DNA of 64,000 nucleotides. Origin: Deltaproteobacteria bacterium. GTDB taxonomy: Bacteria; Desulfobacterota; Desulfarculia; Adiutricales; Adiutricaceae. Location of the stretch: positions 1 through 64,000 of the forward strand of contig JAISEK010000129.1 in assembly GCA_031264145.1 (NCBI GenBank), in the 5' to 3' direction. The position numbers and the translations under genes were made by a program. Below are positions 55,280 to 64,000 of this stretch, one piece after another (position 1 is the stretch's first letter; each line of letters begins with the position of its first letter). The notes below the pieces were generated by a model. That model was not told the DNA's origin. It made no database searches and saw only the letters and a program-made list of their open reading frames with translations.

Positions 55280-56215
55280 GGGTAGCCAGGATCTTTTCCC
55301 CAGTCCGAAGGGTGTTTTTCCCCGAGAAAACAACGCTTTGGAAGCGAGCGCAGAAGGCTACCGTTCATGATTATTTCCAGAGACTCGGCCGCGAAACCGC
55401 CTTAAACCCCGATTTCGCTGCTGGCCGCACCCAACAGAAGAACACGTTTGGCAAAGTTCCCCTTTGCCTGCCGAAAACAGGCAAGTGGGCCTTTGATCAA
55501 AGGCTTCATGGAGACCTTATCTTGTACTCGCTGCCCACGGCCATATTATGAATAGGTGAGGTACACTACGTCCACTCCCCAAAACTCGGAGGGATAGGCG
55601 TTGGAGCAGCGCAAGGGATCCTCCGCTTCTTTGGCGCCCCAGCAATTTCAACCAAAGTTAATGTGGGCACTATGGCCAGCTTGGAAAAGCCCATTAGCTA
55701 GCAGAAAGTCAGTATCCGGAGCCTGTAGCTAGTCGGTTGGACAAAGGGCTGAATATTGCCACGCCCGGAATCGTCCCCCGAAAAGATGATCCCGCTTCCA
55801 CGCAATTGGTAACGCTCAAGCTCAGGACAGGAACTTAACGTCTTCCTTGTCACTCAGACGTTCCAAGAGTTTATTCTTCGTCTCCGCCCATTGGGCCGAG
55901 CCCCATTCCGGTGAACGAAAGGCGTCAGACACTAAGCCCAGCCTGCCCACTGGTGTTCTCGGCCAGCCAATTCCACTTTGGCACCAAGCTTTCATCGCCC
56001 TTTGGCACGTGAATGTCGCCATCGGCGATAAGGCCAAATTCAACCAGCCTTGACCCCAAGCCTATCATAAACAGCCTAATGGCCATTGTACGGACTGCCA
56101 ACTATCAAGGCTATGCGGCCACCAAGGCCTGGTAACGGCTGCAGCGGGTATTCCCGACGAGAAAACAAAGCTGGAACAGTGAGACGTTAGACAACAAAGT
56201 AAAAATATATTTTCA
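55280..56215. other. Decayed region upstream of the partner-switch genes
   Basis: Nearly 1 kb of balanced composition without an intact gene. Short frames on both strands at 55822-56053 show no recognisable domain. This is where the N-terminal half of the RsbU-like phosphatase would be expected, but I cannot trace it. Confidence 0.4.
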
Positions 56216-56683
56216 TTAAATACGCATCATTGTTGAGTCAGATGTATGTTCCAGCGCATAATCGGTTTCGTTTTGTTTAGTTTCCCGTTCCGAAGCCTCA
56301 AGGCAGCGCATGCGCCAACGCTCCACCATGTTCACGAAATTTTCCACCAGCGTGGGAAAATTTTCTATGGTCAGGGCGCGCAAGGAAGGCGCCATCTGCA
56401 AGCTTACAAAGCGTTCGTCTTTATCAATGGCCAAAGTCGCACCACTGGTTTCGGCGAAGACATACTGCCCCTGCAAAAGGTCGCGGTAGAATGCCTCCAG
56501 TCCCGTGGACGGCACATCGGCCACCGGCGCAACCAGCAAAACCTGTTCCGCGTCGGCCAGGTGCTCAATGAGCAGGGCCACGGCGTCAAAATTGACATGT
56601 ACTTTGCAGTTGTCCTTGATTTCTATGGGAGTCCGCAACTGGCTGGACAAAGCCTGAATAAGGCCTGTAAAAGCGTTTTCCAT
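56216..56683 (-). CDS. CesT-like type III secretion chaperone (second copy)
   Basis: A 155-residue protein with the class I chaperone layout: FTGLIQALSSQLRTPIEIKD, VHVNFDAVALLIEHL, a GATLAIDKDERFVSLQMAPS strand pair, and the helix FPTLVENFVNMVERWRMRCL. The C-terminal 25 residues are polar and probably disordered. It lies downstream of the 1023-residue candidate effector on the same strand, with decayed DNA between, and is only weakly similar to the chaperone at 39466. Upstream AAGGAG supports the start. Confidence 0.65.
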   Translation of the reverse strand: MENAFTGLIQALSSQLRTPIEIKDNCKVHVNFDAVALLIEHLADAEQVLLVAPVADVPSTGLEAFYRDLLQGQYVFAETSGATLAIDKDERFVSLQMAPSLRALTIENFPTLVENFVNMVERWRMRCLEASERETKQNETDYALEHTSDSTMMRI

Positions 56684-57040
56684 GTGCGTGGTTCTCCTTC
56701 ATGTTAAACGGAACCATCAGTTCCGCAATATGGTTTCAGTGTCGAGCGTGCCCAAGGCAACTTGCTGCCGGCCTGGAAACGGCGCCATGCTCCCGGAGTC
56801 GACGATCGGCCATGTCCAATTAGGGGCCTTTTGGCTGGCCTTGCCGGCCTCGGGGAACTCAGAAAAAGATCCGCATGCAGGGCGAGGTCCAGTCACCGGC
56901 CTATACGCCGCTAATGCCGACCTTCGACAGCCGCAAGTCCTCAGCACGATCGCTTACTTAATACCGGCTCGAGACATGATCTTGTTCGGTCAATAGGTTT
57001 ATCCCTAAACATCGATAGTTATTTATTAAATACAATATAA
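56684..57040. other. Spacer with no gene
   Basis: About 360 bases, GC-balanced then AT-rich. The minus-strand frame at 56717-56947 has no recognisable domain. Confidence 0.4.
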
Positions 57041-57190
57041 ATTGTATACGCTCAAATTTGCCACGATAACTGGAAAGCCGTTTTCCTTGAGGGTCTTCAT
57101 CCTAGAAGAATAAGACGATTCAGTTTCAAATGTGTCCCTGGTGGTGGCAAGCGCAACCACCACCTTCTCGCCAGAGATGGTACTGTTTAC
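57041..57190 (-). pseudogene. Fragment of another STAS gene
   Basis: The frame VNSTISGEKVVVALATTRDT then FETESSYSSRMKTLKENGFP and VIVANLSV resembles the first half of a STAS domain (IxGxxVVVxLxGRLDTFNA, then a LxxxGxxxIVLNLSxV strand). The YISSAGLR part is missing. It appears to be a third dead STAS relic in this island. Confidence 0.45.
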
Positions 57191-57519
57191 GTCAGGGCGA
57201 TGACACCAAAGAGGCACGACGGGGTATCGGCCATATATCTAAGGCCTTACTTTTTCCTGGCCCTCTCCATGGCATGACGTATCGAAGTTTGTCCCTGACC
57301 ATTGGGCGGGAATAGCCAGCGCTAAAATCTTACGCTCTCCCTAGAGCCTTGTTTTACATGTAGGATGAAGATACCTTACATTCATGCAATAAAGTCGACT
57401 TTTCAAAAAACAAGATACTGCTGGCTCGCAGTAACAGCGGTGGCCATCCAGCTTGCTCTCTATTCAACTCCTAGCGGATACCCGGCTGGTCATCGCCACC
57501 CATATCTTCCCTCTTTCGA
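57191..57519. other. Spacer after the large candidate effector gene
   Basis: About 330 bases with no recognised gene or terminator. Short open frames on both strands lack ribosome sites and domains. Confidence 0.4.
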
Positions 57520-60500
57520 TTATCGCCCGGTCGTGGCGTCATCATCCCGTCCACTGATTATCATATCCAAGTGAGCGTCATCCACCGTTGGCAGAGGCAA
57601 GGGGGGGTCCCCCAGATTCACATCCACCGAGACTTCGAATATAAAGGCCTCGATAGGTGATTTGGGATTACTTGATGAGACGGAGTAATGGGCGGAAAGC
57701 CTGTAACGGCCCTGGTTTGCGTCCAAGGTTTCGATGCTCAGATTAGTGATCTTGTTGGCCGGTTTCAACAAATCTGGATTGGCGAGGCAGTTTTCTACGA
57801 TTCCCTCCGAGGTCTCCTTAGAGCACTTCAGCTGCATGGCTTGCATAGCTATTCCAGGTAGGGCTTGTGTGGCTAGTTTTGAAAGCTGCTTAGCGGCCTG
57901 GGGGTTGGGGAAGAGGGCGATGAATTCATCTTCCGAGGTTCCTGTTCCTCTGTGACTTGTGGTCGGGGATGGGTCATGATAACGTCCGTCCACGAATATC
58001 CCTTGCCGCACGTAATCCTTAACGAATTGAATGGTCAAGCCCGACTCTGTAAATTCTTTTTCGTCAAGCACCTCCCGAAGATCGGTTTCGGCTGTGGCGC
58101 GGATATGCTCTTTCATAGCCGGCATGTCATGCTGTATGCCCTGGTTGAGGCCGGCCAATTTCGGCATGGAGTTGTCCAGGCGGGCCACGAACACTCCCTC
58201 TCCCAGGCTTCCGCGCCAGCCGGACAGGGAAAGATCGCGCTCTCTGACTTCGTGAGGATTGAGGGTTACCGTCAGTGTCTCGTAGGAGATGACCTGCGCC
58301 ATGCCGCCATTGAACCAGTTGAGCGCCTGCTGGATTATGCCGTTTCCCTCGTTTGTCCCGTCAGCCACACTGTGGAGCATGTCGCGGAAAGGGCCGGGCC
58401 GGGAGAGGGCCATGGCGAAGCCTTCCGGGTTGTCCCCGTCCATGAGCTCCATCATGCCCAAACGCATGGCCAGCAAATGGGCTGGAGCGAAAAAATCCGC
58501 TCCTTTCCCGGCGTAGTCAGGGTCAAACATGAACGAGCTCATGGACGTATACAAGTCGCTCAGCAAATCCCTGACTTCGTTCCCGGTTTTAGCTTCCAGA
58601 ATTGCCTCGAAGATATTGGTCACGTTGCCGGCCATCACCCCCATGGCTGGCAGCAGCTCCTGGTCGGGGACTTCCCCTAGCTCCAGGCAACCGCGCAAGA
58701 AAACGGCGCGCTGATCCTCAGGAACCTGGCCGGCCGCCTGCTCCAGTTTGGCAAAAAATTCATTCACCGCGCCATCGCGTATCGCCACAATTTGTTCCAG
58801 CGTTAAAGGCTGCGTGTTTTCTCCGGCCATTTTTTCGATGCGCTGGCCAATTGTGGAGTCAATGTTGGTCCAAAAACGGGGCTCAATCCTCGCCTCGGGG
58901 TCAAACTTCAGGGCTAGCGGGCTTATCTGCGCGAAGAGGCCGTCAGGACTGTCATCCAATGCTCGGAATGGCTCTGCCATTTTGAAGGCGTCAATAATCC
59001 GGGCGTTCTTTGCCTCTAAAGCGCGCTCCTGGCGGACGGACAGGGGCGGGGCTATCTCAAATTCTGTTATGGCAATGTTGCCATCTTTGCCGATCGATAG
59101 GCTCATGCTGAAAGAACCTTTGGTATCTCGAATTTCTGAGGGCGAGGAAAAGTTCGCCTGTACAACGCCGTTCGGTTGTCGGCTAAAGCTCACGCTGACA
59201 CTGGCGTGTTCGTCAAATACCACTCCAGCCAGGCCTACGGCATGCCGTAAAGGCAGAAGCGTTGCCTGACCCATGCAGAGAAGGACGTTGGTCAACTGTT
59301 CTTCCGTGCAGTCAGGCCCGCAGAACTTCTCGGCTAATTCCACCAGGTGATCGGACAGAGTATTTTTCTCCCCTTTAAGGTACTTGGCCTTGTCTGCGTC
59401 ATTTGCGAAGGTAAAGTCAGGTCCTTTGCCGATTTTAACGCTTTCCGTCTTCGTTCCTCCTTTACCGTCTGGAAGTTGAAAGCTGAAAGTCGGCGCTGGT
59501 TGACCAGGTGTGGTGATCCCGTTCCGACAGCAATCCTTTGTCACAGCGCTTTTCGCTGAGGCGAGACTTCTGCCGCTCCAGGATTGCGCGGCAAATCCAG
59601 CCACATCTTTGGCGGTGACTGTATCGGGATGCTCTACTAGTGAGTCGAGCCTTTCAGAGGGTATCCACGTGGACCATTGATTGATGAGGCTTGCCTTAGC
59701 TTTGGTAACGTCTTTATCACCTTTACCGGCTCGCGCCAGAAGGGCTTCCATATCTTGTACGTAACGCGTCTCAATTGCCTCGACAAGGTTGTTGCCCTCA
59801 AGACCATCTGGCGGTGCCTCCTTAAAAAGTGCCCTGTAGACTGTTTCAGGGGTTATCTCTCCTTCAGGCTGGATTTGGCGCATGATGTCCAGCGCCCCAA
59901 AGGCGCGCTCGATGGTACAGTTATTATCGTCTGCCCTGCTCAGCCCCATATCCGCCAAGCGCATCCTGTCCATCAGCGAGCCTGGCAAGCCTTTTACGAG
60001 GCCACTCTTGTGGGCTAAAGTTATCCCCGTAAATTCGGGCGCAACCCTATCAAAGGCTCGCTGCAAGTCGGCGGCAGTAAGCGGTTTTGCGTGAAAAGCG
60101 TTCAAGTTAGCCTTACTGAGCAAAAAATCATGCACCTTTTCCCGTAGCGAGTCCCTATCCTGAGCCGAGGCGACGGCATAATTGTCGAGCAGTTGGCCCA
60201 TGGCCACGTCAAATGTATTCTCCGGGCCCTTGGCGCTCAGGAAAGCTTTCACCACTTCCTGGTTATGCGCGCCCAACTTGTTCTGCTCTATCTGTGCCAG
60301 GCTGTTCAGATCCTGCACCATACGTGCTGAGAGTGGCTTGCCAGAGTCCCTCAGGGCACTGATGGCGGTGTTGTTTATCATGTTGGCGATATTGTCGCCA
60401 TATTCGCTCCGCAGGGCACCAACGAAGGCATCAATGGTTTCCCGCCTGGTTGACTGGGTAGTAAAGAAGTTGCCAACGCTCCCAGTCTGGGAAAGCTTGC

Positions 60501-60591
60501 CGTCGCTAACTTTGAGGAAGGTCGCCTCCCCGTCGGCGGTGGCCGTCTGACCGACGAGACGTGAAAAGTCATTCATGGTGATAGAGGACAT
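57520..60591 (-). CDS. Large candidate type III effector (1023 aa, unrecognised)
   Basis: I do not recognise this 1023-residue protein. It has no signal peptide and no membrane helix. Its N-terminus MSSITMNDFSRLVGQTATAD is polar, as for T3SS substrates. Much of the chain looks helical. A cysteine-containing block, FCGPDCTEEQLTNVLLCMGQ, sits near residues 425-445, followed by beta-rich SVSVSFSRQPNGVVQANF. The start at 60591 has GGGAGAG upstream. It shows no obvious similarity to the 519-residue protein. The effector call rests on context (island, downstream chaperone) and absence of other signals. Confidence 0.5.
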   Translation of the reverse strand: MSSITMNDFSRLVGQTATADGEATFLKVSDGKLSQTGSVGNFFTTQSTRRETIDAFVGALRSEYGDNIANMINNTAISALRDSGKPLSARMVQDLNSLAQIEQNKLGAHNQEVVKAFLSAKGPENTFDVAMGQLLDNYAVASAQDRDSLREKVHDFLLSKANLNAFHAKPLTAADLQRAFDRVAPEFTGITLAHKSGLVKGLPGSLMDRMRLADMGLSRADDNNCTIERAFGALDIMRQIQPEGEITPETVYRALFKEAPPDGLEGNNLVEAIETRYVQDMEALLARAGKGDKDVTKAKASLINQWSTWIPSERLDSLVEHPDTVTAKDVAGFAAQSWSGRSLASAKSAVTKDCCRNGITTPGQPAPTFSFQLPDGKGGTKTESVKIGKGPDFTFANDADKAKYLKGEKNTLSDHLVELAEKFCGPDCTEEQLTNVLLCMGQATLLPLRHAVGLAGVVFDEHASVSVSFSRQPNGVVQANFSSPSEIRDTKGSFSMSLSIGKDGNIAITEFEIAPPLSVRQERALEAKNARIIDAFKMAEPFRALDDSPDGLFAQISPLALKFDPEARIEPRFWTNIDSTIGQRIEKMAGENTQPLTLEQIVAIRDGAVNEFFAKLEQAAGQVPEDQRAVFLRGCLELGEVPDQELLPAMGVMAGNVTNIFEAILEAKTGNEVRDLLSDLYTSMSSFMFDPDYAGKGADFFAPAHLLAMRLGMMELMDGDNPEGFAMALSRPGPFRDMLHSVADGTNEGNGIIQQALNWFNGGMAQVISYETLTVTLNPHEVRERDLSLSGWRGSLGEGVFVARLDNSMPKLAGLNQGIQHDMPAMKEHIRATAETDLREVLDEKEFTESGLTIQFVKDYVRQGIFVDGRYHDPSPTTSHRGTGTSEDEFIALFPNPQAAKQLSKLATQALPGIAMQAMQLKCSKETSEGIVENCLANPDLLKPANKITNLSIETLDANQGRYRLSAHYSVSSSNPKSPIEAFIFEVSVDVNLGDPPLPLPTVDDAHLDMIISGRDDDATTGR

Positions 60592-61352
60592 TGTGCTCTC
60601 CCTCAGATTTTCCGTTATGGTTCTGGCAACGCCAGAAAACAATTGTTGGCTCGGTTGGCGATGTACGGATTTCGATCCTCAAAGGACAGAGTTTTTCGGT
60701 GAAGCCCCGCGGTCTCATCAAGATTTTTGATGGGCGACGCCAGGCGAGCGCTAATTGCTTCTCCGTCTTCATTTCATTGGCTTCGCCAAGTGTCTCGGTG
60801 CCAATGCGCTGACCATGGGTGTCGATCTTCCTGGAAGCACCGTCGGACTATCCGCTATAGGAGGTTGACATCTCGTCATGTTTGGCGAGGAAACCTATAA
60901 CTTTTATGGTCTTAAAACAACCTCCAATTTTAATGCTGATGCAAAAAGCCTGCTTTGCAGAGAACTGCCAAAATAATACCTTGATAATAGGTCTTAGGCC
61001 TGTCGTTTTCAGGCCTTAAAGGGGTTTTTACATGGGCATCAATTCTGCGGCTGTCAAAATAAAACCATGATGCTAATGTGGCTTGGCGATTTTTATCCTG
61101 GCCAGGTTTTTTTTCCATGATCATTGGCTTTGATGCGTATGAAAAACACAAAACACAAAACAGAAAAACGATCATCTTAGATACATATTATCAAACCATT
61201 ATTTAAGTATAGAAAAAAATATTTGCTTATTCATTTCTCAGCTCTATAGACAAAGAAGAAACCTTCTTCTTATCTTCAGCTTGAAGTTGATCTGACGGGT
61301 TAGCAACAAACGCCAGTCTTCCGATGCCAACAACATTATTATGGGCGCACCA
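60592..61352. other. Upstream region of the large candidate effector with an IS fragment
   Basis: No gene supported. The stretch about 60930-60965 (ATGCTGATGCAAAAAGCCTG and onward) closely resembles about 61867-61905 inside the decayed IS1634-like gene, so it is a fragment of a second copy. I found no convincing promoter for the effector gene. Confidence 0.45.
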
Positions 61353-61495
61353 AATGTCAACAACTTAAGCCTATCTCAGCACCAGGTCTCGGTACCCAGT
61401 ACAAAAAAACGGTCGCCCTGTTCCTCAGCTAACGGTCCGTTGACAAATACCACTTTCTCATACCTGAGGATGGGACACCTTAAGTTGTTGGCATT
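61353..61495. repeat. 143-base MITE-like element with inverted repeats
   Basis: The left arm AATGTCAACAACTTAAG (61353-61369) and right arm CTTAAGTTGTTGGCATT (61479-61495) are inverted repeats matching at 16 of 17 positions, flanking 109 bases of non-coding DNA. A related GATGCCAACAACATTA lies just upstream, near 61323. This could be a miniature transposable element or a surviving IS end. Confidence 0.55.
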
Positions 61496-61723
61496 GCATT
61501 GACAGCATGGCATGGTAGATATTTAAGGCATTGTGAATATCTCCGAGCCTTTGCCGCCAGTCGTATCACTGCCGTTGAAAAAAACTTTACATGTAAATCT
61601 TATCCTATTTGGAGCAATAAATCAAATATTAGACCAACGGTCTTTAGAATCAGTCTCTTGCCGTTTGCCTTCGATTGTTTTATATTTTTGGCAGATTAAT
61701 TCTACCAACAAATGGAGGCCGCC

Positions 61724-63073
61724 ATGAATATCACCTACAACAAGAAGCGCGCTGTGGGATCTACGCGAAGCTCTGCCGCCCCGCCGAACGCCAGGGAGAC
61801 AAGATACTGAAGACTTATAAGAACTAGGGCAGGTAATCGACAAGAAAAAGGGCATCTATCAAAATATGATGCTGATGTAAAAGCCTGCTTCGTTGAGATC
61901 TGCAAAAAGAAAGCACGGCAAGCCTGACGCCGAGTTTCTGTCGCCAGACGTGCCAAGTCTGGAGAAATTGGTCATTGATTTCGGCAATATGTATTACCTC
62001 TATACCTACCTGCGGCGTGAAGGTTTAACGGCCGCTCTTGACACGATCGGATACCTTGATCCTGTCACGCTGTACGTAATGGGGAGGCATTCATCCTGGC
62101 GCCACGACGATGTGTCACATGGCCGGCTGGCAGGCGGAGAGTTTTGCCAGGATCCTGTATCAAAGGGAAAACCAGGCCAGCCAGAGGATCGGCGGTTTTT
62201 CACGGATATGGGGAAAGAGAGAAGCTTGCGTGGTTTCTTTTCGGAATACGTACCCTATATGGGCAAGCAAGTCTCGAAAAGGACGAACATCCTCATAGAA
62301 CAGTACAGGGTTGCCGGACGGCATCCGCTTTCCTTTGACCGCCGCCAGCAATCATGACGGGGCGATTAGCAATGAAGTGCGCCTGATCTGTCTCACACAG
62401 CAGGAGACGGGACTGCCGATTTGTTTCCTCCGGTACTCTGCCCCAGCAATGCCACTGAAGTGTCGACGCTCATCCATACGGTTCTGGAGTTGAAGGAGAT
62501 CGTGATCAACACGAGGTTCGCCATCATGGACGCCGGGTATCACGGCCAAGGCAACATCGCCACGTTATATCGGAACAAAGTTTCTTTCGTATTCGGACTG
62601 AAGGGGAACCTGAAATTCTACCGTAGTTTGACGGCGCAATATCTGGACGACATCGAGAATAACGAGAACCTCGTCAGTCACGTCAAGCGCCACGCCTACA
62701 AAAAGCGGGTACAATGCAAATTGAGTCCTGGACATGGCCAAAGACACAATTCTTCCTGTCTATTACATGCGCCAGCAGATTGAGCGATTCTTCGATATCG
62801 GCAAGAACTACGCGATATGCTTCCGCTGCATCCATGATGAGGATACTTTCCGGAGGCATCTTTTAATGAGGTTTATCACCAGCGTGTTAGTCAATAAGCT
62901 CCAGGACAAACTCAAGGATACGCCTCTCGACCCTATCTCAATGTTTTTGAATCTGCGCAACCAGAAGTGCAAGATTTATGGGAGCCGGGTAATCCCTGGA
63001 GGCCCTTAAAAAAGCCAACGACGTTTACAAGCTCTTTATGGTTACTTGCCCCGTCGATATGCCAAGACAATAA
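61724..63073 (+). pseudogene. Decayed IS1634-like transposase
   Basis: A near-full-length relic in several frames. GGAGG precedes the ATG (MNITYNKKRAVG). Shifted frames give LCRPAERQGDKILKTYKN, then EKLVIDFGNMYYLYTYLRRE, then FAIMDAGYHGQGNIATLYRN and VSFVFGLKGNLKFYRSL, and finally MRQQIERFFDIGKNYAICFR with LRNQKCKIYGS. The order matches IS1634-type DDE transposases, including the final IExxFDIxK glutamate region. Multiple stops make it inactive. Confidence 0.8.
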
Positions 63074-63103
63074 ATGTTGGTAGAAAAATTGCGGAAACTA
63101 AAG

Positions 63104-64000
63104 TTAAACTTGTCTAGCCCGTGATTCGCCCCGAATCTCCAGCTGAACCAGGGGATTTCGAAAGGCCTGGGCGATGGCCCAGTATCCGGGGTGAAATTTC
63201 AGGCAATCCCCGACCCTCACTGGTACAGGGCAGTCGGTGACGTCCACCGCAACGTAGCCGGCGGTGAGGCCAACCACGACGACGCCTGGCCTTTCGCAGC
63301 TGAGATGATCGAGGTTGGCCGAGGCCGAGCTCAGGCTGGTGTGAAAGCGGCCCATTTCGCAAAGCGCCCTGGTCCTCCGCCCGCCTGATGCGTCCACGCA
63401 TCCGGCGGGCGGAGAGATCGCGCCGTTTACGGGGGTGGCTTTGACTTCAACCACCTCGGCGGAAAAAAAACAGACATCTGTTCGGAACGAGCCTTCCGCC
63501 AGGGGCTGATCGCGGTATATGTCTCGACCGAGGAGAAAAGGGTCGCCCAGACGTATCTCGGTGGCCAGACCTGACGGAATCTGGCTCAAAAAATTCCAGA
63601 AAACCGAGCCCCCTAGGCTCACCACCGGCTGTTCTACCCCTCTATCACGAAAGAGGTCCGTCAAAAACGCAATCTTTTCCAGATCGGAAAACGTTGGGAG
63701 CTTATTGCCCAGGCAGGCCAGGCTGACACCGAAGCCCACTGTCTTCAGCCCGGGCAGTCCAAGGGCCAGGTCGAGAAGCTGGCCTACGTCCTCGGGCGGA
63801 AGCCCTTCTCGGTTGTCGCCGAGGTCAACCATTATAATTACTTCATGCTCCAAGCCAAGACCCACGGCCGCCCCGGCTACGGCTTCCAGACTCTCAGGCA
63901 TGGACTGAAAGCTTCTTTTAAAAACCTCCACCACCCGAGTAGCCTTTGACGGTGATGCCAGCTGTATCAGCACCCGGCCTTCGCGACTGGTGGGATGGTC
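63104..64000 (-). CDS. Alanine/ornithine racemase-like PLP enzyme (5' end outside window)
   Basis: A C-terminal part of about 298 residues; the frame stays open to the window edge, so the true start lies beyond 64000. HEVIIMVDLGDNREGLPPED and KTVGFGVSLACLGNKLPTFS match the alanine racemase N-domain-like family that includes ornithine racemase (EVILMVDLGDLREG, GxGxNLxCFG). The C-terminal DVTDCPVPVRVGDCLKFHPG is the usual beta-domain end. The PLP-binding lysine would be in the missing N-terminal part. It lies beside the decayed IS and shows no link to the T3SS genes. Confidence 0.82.
   Translation of the reverse strand, partial: DHPTSREGRVLIQLASPSKATRVVEVFKRSFQSMPESLEAVAGAAVGLGLEHEVIIMVDLGDNREGLPPEDVGQLLDLALGLPGLKTVGFGVSLACLGNKLPTFSDLEKIAFLTDLFRDRGVEQPVVSLGGSVFWNFLSQIPSGLATEIRLGDPFLLGRDIYRDQPLAEGSFRTDVCFFSAEVVEVKATPVNGAISPPAGCVDASGGRRTRALCEMGRFHTSLSSASANLDHLSCERPGVVVVGLTAGYVAVDVTDCPVPVRVGDCLKFHPGYWAIAQAFRNPLVQLEIRGESRARQV

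Noticed and set aside
60569-60772. A 67-codon minus-strand frame overlapping the large candidate effector start
   Set aside because: Overlaps a better-supported start in another frame and has no domain.

Overview
The window reads as a bacterial chromosome segment, most like a Desulfobacterota/Deltaproteobacteria lineage (inference, not proven). The evidence is a very GC-rich coding sequence with heavy use of AGG for arginine, gatBCA amidotransferase genes, a P19-type iron operon, and a flagellum-independent type III secretion (T3SS) island. Between housekeeping blocks the GC-rich DNA gives way to extremely AT-rich, IS-littered gaps full of decaying genes. That pattern is typical of a host-associated genome under relaxed selection.

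Region 1 (1-8.5 kb) is one transcription unit. It has a sigma-70-type promoter, a possible Fur box, a secreted SagB-like nitroreductase, an FTR1 iron permease, P19, a DUF2318 Fe-S membrane protein, two FtsX/MacB-type permeases and an ABC ATPase, and it ends in a perfect terminator hairpin. Together these form the P19/FTR1 iron import system known from Campylobacter. Region 2 (8.6-11 kb) is an IS graveyard. Region 3 (11-21.6 kb) is housekeeping: smpB, a NYN protein, a divergent secreted GH31-like protein, a tRNA-dihydrouridine synthase, a lone CheY-like receiver, a dGTPase, HU and gatBCA.

Region 4 (21.6-29.7 kb) is accessory: an MNT/HEPN toxin-antitoxin pair beside an antitoxin remnant, transposase remnants, and two stand-alone AAA ATPases. 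Region 5 (29.7-36.4 kb) is a tight minus-strand operon: metallophosphoesterase, secreted AMMECR1-like protein, EndoQ-UvrD fusion, C39-like lipoprotein, TPR lipoprotein and EcfT-like membrane protein.

Region 6 (37.7-60.6 kb) is a T3SS-type island, all on the minus strand apart from plus-strand IS remnants. It carries sctP-sctQ-sctR behind a consensus promoter, two CesT-like chaperones, two large unrecognised proteins that are candidate effectors, and RsbU/V/W-like partner-switching genes. One module keeps its STAS antagonist but has lost its kinase. The other keeps its kinase but has lost its STAS protein and phosphatase, so the two survivors could form one hybrid switch. In the same block, four overlapping genes encode a periplasmic binding protein, an MFS transporter fused to an extracytoplasmic sensor, an unrecognised 497-residue protein and Lgt. 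This is the best candidate here for an undescribed system. The window ends in a decayed IS1634-like element and the 3' part of an alanine/ornithine racemase-like gene.
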